Source: Limnephilus marmoratus (Eukaryota; Arthropoda; Insecta; Trichoptera; Limnephilidae). From it: a stretch of 64,000 nucleotides of DNA. Below, in pieces: positions 53,787 through 63,095 of this stretch. The notes under the pieces are model-generated. The model had not been told where the DNA came from. It searched no databases and saw only the letters and a program-made list of their open reading frames with translations. The stretch is from NCBI GenBank assembly GCA_917880885.1, contig OU862916.1, forward strand, positions 51,062,831-51,126,830, written 5' to 3'. Position 1 is the stretch's first letter. The number at the start of each line of letters is the position of its first letter. The translations under genes were made by a program, and so were the position numbers.

Positions 53787-53854
53787 GATGCGAACGGTAA
53801 TCGATGCGAACGGTGATCGATGCGATCGGTGATCGGGCGATGCGAACGGTCGGG
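53787..53854. repeat. 16-bp minisatellite, about 4 copies
   Basis: Unit GATGCGAACGGTGATC, three consecutive units then a spacer GGGC and a fourth. CpG-rich. Confidence 0.85.
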
Positions 53855-53987
53855 CCTTTATGCATGAAGTTGAGAGGGAGATGTAAGTTAGTGAAGATAG
53901 AAAGAGAGAGAGTTACGTTTCGTATATTACTGTAGGGGCAAGAGAGAGAGGTGCGAGCACAAGGAATCATTTGTTGAATAATCATGG

Positions 53988-54176
53988 CATAGGTCACCCC
54001 AAGGTCGTAGGTCACCCCAAGGTCATAGATCACCCCAAGGTTGTAGGTCACCCCAATGTCGTAAGTCACCCTATGGTCGTAGATCACCCCACGGTAGTAG
54101 GTCACTCCAGGATCATAGGTCACCCCACGGTCATATGTCACCCCAATGTCATATGTCACCCCAATGTCATATGGTC
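53988..54176. repeat. 18-bp minisatellite, about 10 copies, derived from repeat B
   Basis: Unit GGTCACCCCAAGGTCGTA, slightly varied. The first unit is preceded by GGCATA, and GGCATAGGTCACCCCAAG is a segment of repeat B (compare 14600 in copy 2), so the array seems to have grown from a repeat B fragment. Because 18 is divisible by three, both strands stay open (GVTYDL repeats on minus, VGHPKV on plus); these frames are not considered genes. Confidence 0.9.
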
Positions 54177-54453
54177 TTTTATATAATTAACACAATAACA
54201 ATAACACCCGCCTGACGTTTGTCAATCGCTCCCAAATAATCGTTCATTTGCTATTAAAAACAGTGACTCTTATCACACAATTTCAATACCAGCTCATAAT
54301 ATAAGTTGAGGTGAATTAAATACGAAAGTGAGTGTTTGTTTAAAGTGTGCACAGTGTCAAATCTGAAGTTAATAAAGTTATTATTCAAAAACTGACAAAA
54401 ACCCCAAGCTACCTACAGTATTGCAACCTATTGCAACCGCAAGTAAAATAAAT

Positions 54454-55389
54454 ATGGATACAACTTGCAAGATTTGCGTTAAGCATCTAAAAGAGGCTGA
54501 GTGTATAAGGTGCTCAACCTGCAAATGCACTTTCCATTTTGAATGTGCCAATATTACGGCAAGCGTCTACAAACGCATGTCGCAAGGAAAAAAGGATGCA
54601 TGGAAGTGCAATAATTGCATACAAATCCTGGTCAATCCGGAAATTCGCACTAGCTCCACTGACCACAGCAATGAACTCCTAACTGTAGAGATAAAAAAAA
54701 TGTCGCTGCAGTTAGAAAAAATAAGCAATAAAATGGCTGAATTTGAAAAGGTGATAATTTACAATAATACTATCATGGACGATTTCTCAAGCAAAATTAA
54801 TCTAATCAACGAAAAATTAGCCAAAGTAGATAAGCTGGAAATGGAAGTCTCTGAGCTGAAACAAACAGTTTTCATGTTAGAGAGGGGAAATAATGAAAGG
54901 GAGCAGGAGCTTCTCTCTAACAACATAGAAATACATGGAATGCCGGAGACCACCAATGAGAATCTGCCTACAATGATGTCAACTATCGCAACAGTTATTG
55001 GATGCCCCCTCCATCAAAACGAAATTGAATATGTTAGCAGAGTCAGCAAGCGTAATCATATTCAAGACAGGACTGACGGACGCCCGGGAAACATCATCGC
55101 AAAATTCACCTCTCGCAAGAAGAAGGACGAATTCATAGCAGCCATTAAGAAGAAAAAAGGAATCACTACCAAGGGCATCGGAATGGCTGGAGCTGATCAG
55201 AGGATCTTTGTTAACGACCATCTCACGCGGAAAAATAAATCTATATTGAGGTCCGCCAAAGGCTTTAAAAACGAACACATGTATCAGTTTTTATGGATAC
55301 GAAACGGGAAAATCTACCTAAGAAAGAACGATACATCACCTCCCATACATATCTCATGCGACTCGCAGTTAAAAAACCTAATAGCTTAA
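54454..55389 (+). CDS. LINE ORF1: PHD-type zinc finger, coiled coil, FP-like C-terminal domain
   Basis: I take ATG 54454 (context AATAAATATGG) as the start, giving 311 residues; the frame is open 33 bases further upstream but without another ATG. Residues 5-55 form a PHD-type finger with ligands C5, C8, C20, C23, H28, C31, C52 and C55. Residues about 75-150 are heptad-rich (IKKMSLQLEKISNKMAEFEK ... VSELKQTVFMLERG), a trimer- or dimer-forming coiled coil. From about 155 (NNIEIHGMPE) to the end the sequence has the pattern of the baculoviral FP/25K-type domain that is common in insect LINE ORF1 proteins (VSRVSKRN, GNIIAKFTSRKKKDEF, IFVNDHLTRKNKSIL). By family knowledge ORF1 binds the element's RNA and forms the particle with ORF2. 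Translation of ORF2 would need reinitiation or a separate start. Confidence 0.88.
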   Translation: MDTTCKICVKHLKEAECIRCSTCKCTFHFECANITASVYKRMSQGKKDAWKCNNCIQILVNPEIRTSSTDHSNELLTVEIKKMSLQLEKISNKMAEFEKVIIYNNTIMDDFSSKINLINEKLAKVDKLEMEVSELKQTVFMLERGNNEREQELLSNNIEIHGMPETTNENLPTMMSTIATVIGCPLHQNEIEYVSRVSKRNHIQDRTDGRPGNIIAKFTSRKKKDEFIAAIKKKKGITTKGIGMAGADQRIFVNDHLTRKNKSILRSAKGFKNEHMYQFLWIRNGKIYLRKNDTSPPIHISCDSQLKNLIA

Positions 55390-55675
55390 TCACCATTACC
55401 ATGTTAAATCATCTATCCTGTAACTACTATTTTTCTCCTGATTTTTTTCTTAATTTAATGAATATTACCCTTTTTACATTAACCCCACCTGCTGATAATT
55501 GTACTCACTGCTCAGTTATACATTCTATGATATACTCACGCACCTTAATTAATAATTGTATGTTATGCTTTGTTATTCCCAGTGGACTTATGACTATGAA
55601 CATAACTTTCGAACAAAATAATCAAGTATATTTTGTAGAAACCGAAGTTATTAATGTATTTAACAAAATTTCTCA

Positions 55676-58507
55676 ATGCTTGATTCTTTAATAATATTCT
55701 ATCAAAATGCGAGAGGTCTGCGCTCAAAAACGTTGGAATTTAGTCAAAATGTGCTGCTCAATAATTATGACTTGATTTTCATTACCGAAAGTTGGTTGGT
55801 TGATAGCATCCTAGATGAGGAATTATTTGATAACCGCTATTCTGTCTACAGAAATGATAGGGATATCCATCGCACTGGTAAATCAACTGGCGGAGGCGTA
55901 ATCATAAGTATTAAAAAAGAATTTTTTGTTACTCCCCGCTCTTGGAATTCAGACGCTGAAGATATGTGGATAACTGTCAATACATCAAAATCTAATCATC
56001 ATTGTTATAACTTCCATATGTGCTGCGTGTACTTACCTAGCGTCGGTCCAAAATTAACATCCTCAGAAAGATTAGCGTTATTTACTAGCCATACCAATGC
56101 CATTTCTGACTTAACGATCCGTTTTCCCCATGACAAGTTTCTAATCATTGGCGACTATAACTTACCCAGTATTGATTGGACTAATCAACAAATATCAACT
56201 AACAGAGACCAATGTTCACTCACACTATGTAACTGTTTATCGTTTGCAAATTTAACTCAATTTAACCACTCACCTAACAAATATGGACGAATATTGGACC
56301 TCGTGTTCTGTAACACTCCAGCTAAGGTGACGCTTGCAGATCATCCTTTAGTTAAAGAGGATGCTCATCATAATTCATTGATTATTGAACTAGAAATTCC
56401 ATCCACTAATGCTACCCTCTCAACTCCTAGAACAATACAATTATTCCATAAAGCAGATTATACCGTGATTAATGGGAAACTGGAAGAGACCGACTGGTCT
56501 GCCGTTATAAATGCACCGGATGTAAATACAGCGTTAAACTCATTTTACGTTATAATTGAACAAATCATCGATGCATTTATTCCCAAGAAAGTTGTGAAAT
56601 CTGGAAAATATCCACTATGGTACACGGCAGCCTTAATAAAAATAACAAATGAAAAATTAAAGTTCTTTAGAGCATGGAAGCGAAATCGGAACCCTCTTGA
56701 CTATCTCTCATTTTCTTTGCTACGCAAAAGGCAAAAGACGGTCGCTTCAGCGGCTTACAAAACCTACATTTCCACCATAGAATCCGGTATACAGCACAAT
56801 GTTAAAAAAATATGGTCCTATGTCAATTCTCAAAGAAAATCTCCTGCCATCCCCGATCATATGTTTTATGGCGAAAAAACTGCTAATGACAGTAAAGGAG
56901 TAGCCAATTTATTTTCGGAGTATTTTGGTTCTGTATTTTCGAATGATCAACCTGCTCATACAAGCAATGCTAGTGATTGTTTAAATTCAAATAGCGTAAT
57001 TAGCTCAATCGAGATCAATGAAGACATAACTTTCAAATACCTTAAGTCTATCGATATCAAAAAGGGACCGGGTAATGATAAACTTCCAGGAATCTTTATA
57101 AACTACTGCAGTAAACAATTGACACCCCCCATTTTTGCTATTTTCAAATTATCGCTATCTGAAGGAACATTTCCCGACAAGTGGAAAACAGCCTTGATTA
57201 CCCCAATCTTTAAAAACGGCAGTAAAAATGATGTCTCCAACTATCGACCGATATCCAAATTACCGATTTTAAGTAAAGTATTGGAAAAAATTGTTTACGA
57301 TCAATTATATTCTACCATCTCACCTTTACTCTCAACTAATCAACATGGCTTCATGAAAAATCGCTCCACAACCTCAAATCTTGCGTCTTTTACAAATTTT
57401 CTTCATGCTCAAATGGACATGAGATGCCAGGTGGATGCCATCTACACTGATTACTCTAAAGCATTCGACCGTGTTAACCATTATATTCTTTTACAGAAGC
57501 TTTTAGGTCTAGGAATTCACGGTGATCTCTATAGATGGATCGCATCTTATGTTAGTAATCGACACCAAATTACGGTTGTCAATGGTTTCGCATCTTGCTT
57601 AATAGAAATCGTCTCAGGTGTGCCCCAGGGGTCGCATCTCGGACCACTCCTATTCAATATTTATATAAATGATATTCTTGTATGCTTCCCAAATAGTTAC
57701 TTTATATTGTATGCGGACGACATGAAAATTTTTAAACCTATTCAGTCGTTATCCGATTGCATCGAATTACAAAGAGATCTTGATCATTTGTGCACATACT
57801 GTGAATCAAACTTATTGTCCTTAAATATATCCAAGTGTCACTCGATTACGTTTACTAGAAATAAAAATAAAATAACCTATCCTTACAACTTGAATAACAA
57901 ACCTCTAAAATATTTGTCTACATGTAAAGATCTAGGTGTTCACTTGGATAGCAAACTAATATTTGATAAGCACATCGAATACATTATATCAAAATCTTAT
58001 AAGATGCTAGGTTTTCTATTAAGAGTATGTAAAGTTTTTAAAAGTGCTAAGACTCTGGAAATATTATTCTGTTCATTGGTCAGAAGTCCACTGGAGTATG
58101 CTTCCACCATATGGAATCCTCAATATAAGGTATACATAGACTTAATAGAGAGTATACAGAATAAATTTTCGAAATATTTACTCAAGAAATACAACAAAAC
58201 TTCAAATAATATGTTATCTTTACAAAAAAGACGCACACTGTCAGATCTGATATTTCTACATAACCTGCTTAATAATAAAATAGATAGTCCCGAATTGCTA
58301 TCTGTCATTGGTTTAAATGTTCCAATGAGGCGTACCAGGCACACTTCACTTTTTCACATAGGATACAATAATACTAATGCAGCACAAAACTCACCAATCT
58401 CTCGCGCAATCACATCTTATACACACTATGAAAAATTATTACACTTAGACATTTTCCACAACTCCCTGCAAACATACAAAACTAATTTACTAAATTTGTT
58501 GGCGTGA
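55676..58507 (+). CDS. LINE ORF2: AP-endonuclease and reverse transcriptase
   Basis: 943 residues from ATG 55676. The endonuclease (about 5-240) has IIFYQNARGLRSK (Asn 11), FITESW (Glu 38), CVYLPS, LIIGDYNLPSIDW (Asp 160, Asn 162), ILDLVF (Asp 208) and EDAHHNSL with the terminal His. RT (about 505-760) has PIFKNGSKNDVSNYRPI, QHGFMKNRST, TDYSKAFDRVNH (first Asp about 592), SGVPQGSHLGPLLFNIYIND, the catalytic LYADD (679-682) and DLGVHLD. After RT, LEYASTIWNP and RRTLSDLIFLHNLLN mark the usual C-terminal extension. No zinc knuckle or RNase H. It would nick chromosomal DNA and prime reverse transcription on the nick. Starts 286 bp after ORF1 in another frame. All catalytic residues are present, so this is a candidate active copy. 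Confidence 0.93.
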   Translation: MLDSLIIFYQNARGLRSKTLEFSQNVLLNNYDLIFITESWLVDSILDEELFDNRYSVYRNDRDIHRTGKSTGGGVIISIKKEFFVTPRSWNSDAEDMWITVNTSKSNHHCYNFHMCCVYLPSVGPKLTSSERLALFTSHTNAISDLTIRFPHDKFLIIGDYNLPSIDWTNQQISTNRDQCSLTLCNCLSFANLTQFNHSPNKYGRILDLVFCNTPAKVTLADHPLVKEDAHHNSLIIELEIPSTNATLSTPRTIQLFHKADYTVINGKLEETDWSAVINAPDVNTALNSFYVIIEQIIDAFIPKKVVKSGKYPLWYTAALIKITNEKLKFFRAWKRNRNPLDYLSFSLLRKRQKTVASAAYKTYISTIESGIQHNVKKIWSYVNSQRKSPAIPDHMFYGEKTANDSKGVANLFSEYFGSVFSNDQPAHTSNASDCLNSNSVISSIEINEDITFKYLKSIDIKKGPGNDKLPGIFINYCSKQLTPPIFAIFKLSLSEGTFPDKWKTALITPIFKNGSKNDVSNYRPISKLPILSKVLEKIVYDQLYSTISPLLSTNQHGFMKNRSTTSNLASFTNFLHAQMDMRCQVDAIYTDYSKAFDRVNHYILLQKLLGLGIHGDLYRWIASYVSNRHQITVVNGFASCLIEIVSGVPQGSHLGPLLFNIYINDILVCFPNSYFILYADDMKIFKPIQSLSDCIELQRDLDHLCTYCESNLLSLNISKCHSITFTRNKNKITYPYNLNNKPLKYLSTCKDLGVHLDSKLIFDKHIEYIISKSYKMLGFLLRVCKVFKSAKTLEILFCSLVRSPLEYASTIWNPQYKVYIDLIESIQNKFSKYLLKKYNKTSNNMLSLQKRRTLSDLIFLHNLLNNKIDSPELLSVIGLNVPMRRTRHTSLFHIGYNNTNAAQNSPISRAITSYTHYEKLLHLDIFHNSLQTYKTNLLNLLA

Positions 58508-58896
58508 TATAATTAATTTTAAAACTTCTTATTTACACTTATATTTTCATTAAACTTTAATTACTACTCATGAGCATGTATTTTTTATTGCTATAAAAAT
58601 ACTCATCTTTTCACTAAACTAATTACAATTTGTTAGCATGTAATTCTTGTTCTAAAAAAAAAAAAAATCTCTTTTATCTTTGTATACAATTTTCCTTTAT
58701 ATTATTCTTCTCTTTCATTCATCAGTTAAGTTTTAAGAACTGTTCAAATCCCAGGCGTATTATCCCAGATATTATACGGACTTACGTAATAGGTACTAAA
58801 GCATGTAATTACTTTATTTAACATTCCTTATAACTTGTAAACTTATGTACTGTGTATGTTCCTAATAAACAAATAAACAAAATAAACAAACAAATA
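58508..58896 (+). other. LINE 3' untranslated region and tail
   Basis: AT-rich, with an A-run near 58655 and terminal AAATAAACAAA-type steps (58863-58896). A weak hairpin is possible around TTATACGG / CCGTAT near 58775. Unlike other tails here there is no long perfect hairpin. Confidence 0.65.
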
Positions 58897-60759
58897 AGTT
58901 TGTTAAGTTTTACTTCAGTCATGTGGTCTAAAGCACACTCGTTTTTTTTTTTTTTAATGTGATCAACACACATTACGGTTTTTGTACATGAGTTTCATTA
59001 GATAACATCCGAAAGCTGATTTTGTTAAAAAAATAGTAGAGAAAAGTGTGGTATACATCACCCATCATTTTGTGTGGCTTATTTTTTGCATTCCATTCTT
59101 AAGGGCCCGCAATCCGGATTTGTACCGATTTATTACATATTTCCCTTAAACACGGTAAGTTTTAAATCTCTTAAAAAAATATATGTTATTCTTGAAGATA
59201 ATATCTAGACTTTGCCCGCGCCGAAACGCAAATTATATAAAATTTTCTCGATAGAAAAAAATCGCAAAGTATGCTCCAAAAATTATTATTAACACGTTTG
59301 TTTCAGTTATTTTACAAGTTATATGTATGAAAAAATTCACAGTGTTTCTTTAAATGCTGTTTAAGATAATGCCCGCGAGATTTTTGCTCTATTTAAACGA
59401 GTCGTGTTTTATTAAACATTTTCGCAATTTTCGCATCGATTTTGTCGCTGTGCTCTCCTCTAATATTCGTAATTTCGTATCTCTCCATCTTCTTCTTTTC
59501 GGGCCCGGTTGCAGAGCCTTAACACATTGTTATGATCGATAAATTTATGTCCAAAGTAGATACATAGAGATTTAAAAGGAAATTGGCTTAATGAACGTCT
59601 AGCATCACTATTCCGCTTACCCAACGACTGTAAAATCTCGTAAAAGTACCAATTGCATGTTTATTGAGATCTTACTGCGTCTTTTGTAGATGATAAAATA
59701 TCATTACTTAGTGCTCGTAAGGTAGGTATATTAGATTAGAGGACCCGAGCATAAAACACAAACTTTGTTGGCATTCCACGTTATTTGTCGAGTTTCCGTA
59801 ATCTTCTAAGTGTTTATCACAAAGTAGTAGGAAAACCTAACTGTGATACATTGCGAGAAAATTAGACACGCCTTCTGTCCGCGCACGGAACATGTGATAG
59901 CTTAAATAAATAGCCACCCCCTTGCGCCACGTCCTTTCCTACCCCATTCATCCCTTTTACTGTCAAAAAAACTTGGAAAAATGGGTAAACAAATCCTCCA
60001 ATTTCCATCACATTTATTCACGCACCCCCCTGCCCATGCCTCCCGTCCTGGGACATCCAACCTCCGCTACAATCGGGCTAGTGTGGGAAGGATATATATG
60101 TAGTTAAGATAACTACATGTACATAAAAATCATGAAATATGATGGCTTACGCCACAAATATTCGGTATTACTCATTTTTGTGAAATTAATATTTCTTTCG
60201 TAAGATGTGGGATGAGGCAAATGAGTGTGTGAGTGCGTGTATGGAATTGCGTATATTTTCCAGCAATATATTATATTAAATGAATAAAAACTTTTCGACT
60301 AAAAAGAAATAAAATTTGAAGGAATGTATCGGACGTTTTGTACTCGTATGGTTTGGGATTCAAAATTAAATGAGAATTTCATGAATTTGAGATTTATAAC
60401 ACATGTATAAGTGTTATTTACATACATAATATATTTGGGAATGGGAATGGGAATGTTGTTTCGTAAGTGTGTCTTGAAAAATATTGTTAGAAATGATATT
60501 ATTCTATTACTACCCATCAGAGTCTCTGTTTAAACCAATCTTGGACGTTCGACAACTACACATTATACATAAAGTCAATTCAAATAAAAGGATTTGATGA
60601 AAAAAATACAACTAAATATTTCACCCGTCACTCATCTAAAATGCATAATTCTTCAACAAAAATAGGTTTCGCCCATAGCAGTTTTCTTACATTGCTCACA
60701 AAACGTTAAGACACTTAACTAAGACACCTGGAAATCGAAAATTGATGTTTAAACCATAG
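58897..60759. other. Intergenic DNA
   Basis: A T-run at about 58943-58956 is the only notable element. No gene or repeat copy recognised. A C-rich patch with CCACCCCCTTGCGCC lies at about 59915-60060. Confidence 0.45.
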
Positions 60760-60767
60760 GAAGGAAC

Positions 60768-61517
60768 TAGTGGCGGTTCGTGGTCTTTTTAACAGGGGGT
60801 TCAGAAATCCAAGAGAAGATATATCTAACCAAAATTTACATTTAGAGGAATTATGTTGTTTAATGTTTTTTTTACAGTAATAAACGTTGCTAATTATTAT
60901 TGTTTTTACAACAAGAATAATTACGTAGAATATATAAGTGGAGTATTTACAAAATGTAGTAAAAGGTTCAATTTATCCCGTAGCATATTTTTTGATGTTC
61001 ATAATGTAAACCAATCCGTAGTAAAGATTAATCTAAATAGTATCTAAATAAGATTTCGAGTATAGCATATAATAGCTTCATCCGGTGCAATGGTCATTCT
61101 GCGACGAACACGATCGGTACAATTCGTGAAAGATCGGAGATCACGTGGTACCTTCTCGCGATCGCAACGCACCGAGCCTGCTTGAATTTGCTAACTAAAT
61201 GCATAGTTTCGTTCAGCTCACCGTCAGAGGGATATGTATGGACCCGAATATTTTTCTATAGAGAATTTTGCGCGTAACACATCTCGCACAAAATGGATAT
61301 AGGTACCGATTTCGACGCGGTGGCGGTGGCGCGAGTTTTAAACGGATTTTAAAGGAGCCCTATTTATGGTGTGATTATGAACATGTTTTATAATGATTAC
61401 AAACTTGTTTTATAATAATATTATTTGTATATTATTATAAAACAAGTTTCTTTTATTTTATCAGCTTTTTTAATGGGGGTTCAGCGCACAAACGCACTTT
61501 AGAGAAAACCGCCACTG
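60768..61517. mobile_element. Non-autonomous hAT element (750 bp) with perfect 8-bp target duplication
   Basis: Ends TAGTGGCGGTT (60768) and AACCGCCACTG (61517), inverted with one mismatch, of the hAT CAGNGGCGG type. GAAGGAAC is duplicated exactly on both sides (60760-60767 and 61518-61525). A second pair of similar blocks lies just inside (AGGGGGTTCAG near 60798; GGGGGTTCAGCG near 61475, direct rather than inverted). The interior contains a CpG-rich segment (61080-61350) unlike the AT-rich rest, and a perfect hairpin. No transposase frame. Confidence 0.9.
61401..61449. repeat. Perfect 21-bp inverted repeat inside the hAT element
   Basis: AAACTTGTTTTATAATAATA plus T (61401-61421) and its exact complement (61429-61449), with a 7-base spacer. 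Part of the first arm (TGTTTTATAAT) also occurs just upstream at 61384. Confidence 0.88.
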
Positions 61518-61746
61518 GAAGGAACTATTTTTAATAATAAAAAAGAAAATTAAAAAATATTTTTTTAATCAATCTGTATTTCGATTTATTCAAAAAGTGT
61601 CATTTATTTGTTTTTAGGTAAATCAAAAGTTTCAGTAACGTTGGATTATGCTCTTACTTTGTATTTAGCTAGATGTTGTATTTTACAAAACAATACATTT
61701 AACAAATTAACACGTATTACATGCATAATTATGTACACAAATTATG

Positions 61747-61790
61747 TACACAGAGAACGGGAACGGGAACGGGAACGGGAATGGGGATTG
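61747..61790. repeat. (CGGGAA)n microsatellite
   Basis: Four to five units of CGGGAA/CGGGAT from 61756, preceded by GAGA steps. Confidence 0.8.
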
Positions 61791-61817
61791 GGGTATTAAA
61801 AATCCTTTATAATTTTT

Positions 61818-61871
61818 TTTATTTATGACCGGAACGGGTTTCATCTTGAAACCGGTCCGGTCGTAAATAAA
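61818..61871 (+). repeat. 26-bp inverted repeat, likely ribozyme-repeat relic
   Basis: TTTATTTATGACCGGAACGG and TTTCA (61818-61843) pair with TTGAAACCGGTCCGGTCG and TAAATAAA (61846-61871) with few mismatches. The right arm contains GAA-ACCGGU-C followed by CGGUC, which is the GAAA box, palindromic helix III and cleavage position of families G and I-like motifs. Helix I (UUUAUUUAUGACCG / CGGUCGUAAAUAAA) is excellent but CUGANGA is missing, so this is a decayed copy. Confidence 0.6.
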
Positions 61872-61879
61872 AAGTGGAA

Positions 61880-63012
61880 AAATGTTTCTATTCCACTCCG
61901 GACTCCGGAGACTATCTGCGACTTTGTGGTTTGTGTCCGATTATAGGGGGTGAAAGTTTACAAACCACCCTCTAATCTTATCGGAGCCCCGTCGTCTTAA
62001 TGGATTTAATCTACGAGTACAGACTCTCATTGTTTGTCTTTGCAGCGAAGAAAACCCAAAAGGTGATATCGGCACGTCCCTCTGTTTGTTCACTGCAAGT
62101 GCTGTATGCCGAACGGTGGTCAGTTAGATACATTGGGGAACAAATTGCTGAAGAAATTTTGCGTGAAACGAGGGCGATTAATCAAATACAATATTTAGTA
62201 CTAAATTATACAAATTAGACTAAACTGAAAAAAAAAAATTGGAAAAAGATTATTGTTTTGAGTCCGTGTGACTTATAGTTAACAAACCTGCAAAGAAATA
62301 CACGGTTATCGATGCACCCTGTAAACCCGCTGTGTTAAAACAATACAGATTTTATATTGCTAAAATATATGACAACATTTTTATTTGTACCTATGGGGTA
62401 ACAAATGGTAACGTAGGACATAGCTGTTTTGTTTATATTTATTATATTGTTACATGGTTTGAACCTAAGTTAGTAGACATCCCGGGTGTTATGCGACAAA
62501 ATGCAAGTATATAAAATAACTCGCGTAATCTTAGTAAAAAGTAAAGTTTTCGGGAATATAACTACGAGCACGTTACGTCGTGGAAAAGGTTTATGTGGCT
62601 CAGCCCAGCAAACTTATTAAACACGCATTCCACATTATAAGTGGGTTCATACAAAGGGCGATAGATTTTTTGTCTTCCCCTTTGTGTCTCTCCAATCAGA
62701 CTGACCTCTAACCTATGAAGTCAAGTGGCAAAAACTCCAGACTAACTAATGATTCTGGAACGTGAAGCTTTCAACCATTTTTGAAGTGTTAGAAAATAAG
62801 TCCAGATATTTTAACACTCTCAGAATTTCAATTTTTTTGAAGTGAAAACTTCTTTATCACCCTTGTAATTTGAAACTCAATGAAATTACAAGAGAGAAAA
62901 ACACACATCTATAGAATTGCCTGCGAGAGAATGCGATAGCAATAAAATATTTTTTTCACGGGTACTTGGTTCCAATATAAAACGATAAATCCACAGTCCT
63001 ACGCAAATCTAC
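61880..63012. other. Intergenic DNA
   Basis: A GC-richer patch at about 61985-62180 has a 72-codon frame without a recognisable domain. Nothing else supported. Confidence 0.4.
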
Positions 63013-63095
63013 TTTTGTGTAGTGGTATAAAGCGCCTGACGAACCTCTGCAGACATTCAGCAGACCTAAGATCGAATCCTACGAAATCCAAAAAG
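63013..63095 (+). other. tRNA-like sequence with pol III boxes
   Basis: Box A-like TGTGTAGTGGTATAAAGCG and box B-like GATCGAATCCTACG lie about 50 bp apart, the spacing of a tRNA gene or SINE head. The acceptor ends do not pair and the T-stem is imperfect (CTAAG / CCTAC), so a pseudo-tRNA or SINE head is likelier than a working tRNA. Not the same head as the SINE at 12315. Confidence 0.45.

Larger units (their letters stand above)
54180..58896 (+). mobile_element. Apparently full-length two-ORF LINE (CR1/Jockey group)
   Basis: Order: about 270 bp of 5' untranslated DNA, ORF1 (54454-55389), a 286-bp spacer, ORF2 (55676-58507) and about 390 bp of 3' untranslated DNA. The element ends in a TAATAAACAAATAAACAAA-type tail near 58896. 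Both frames are uninterrupted and catalytic residues are present, so this copy may be young and active. The 5' end is not fixed: it lies between the 18-bp minisatellite and ORF1. I did not find a target duplication. A fragment of its 3' end occurs at 7040-7105 (-). Confidence 0.88.

Noticed and set aside
53749..54159. 136-codon minus-strand frame with GVTYD repeats
   Set aside because: It is the translation of an 18-bp minisatellite; period divisible by three keeps all frames open. No start context or non-repeat domain.
54421..54453. Upstream start of LINE ORF1
   Set aside because: The frame is open upstream but begins with TTG; the first ATG (54454) directly precedes the zinc-finger cysteines and has a good context.
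55293..55691. Third LINE gene between ORF1 and ORF2
   Set aside because: Not annotated as a gene: overlaps both ORFs, no domain, AT-rich hydrophobic residues as expected by chance. Kept only as a low-interest observation.
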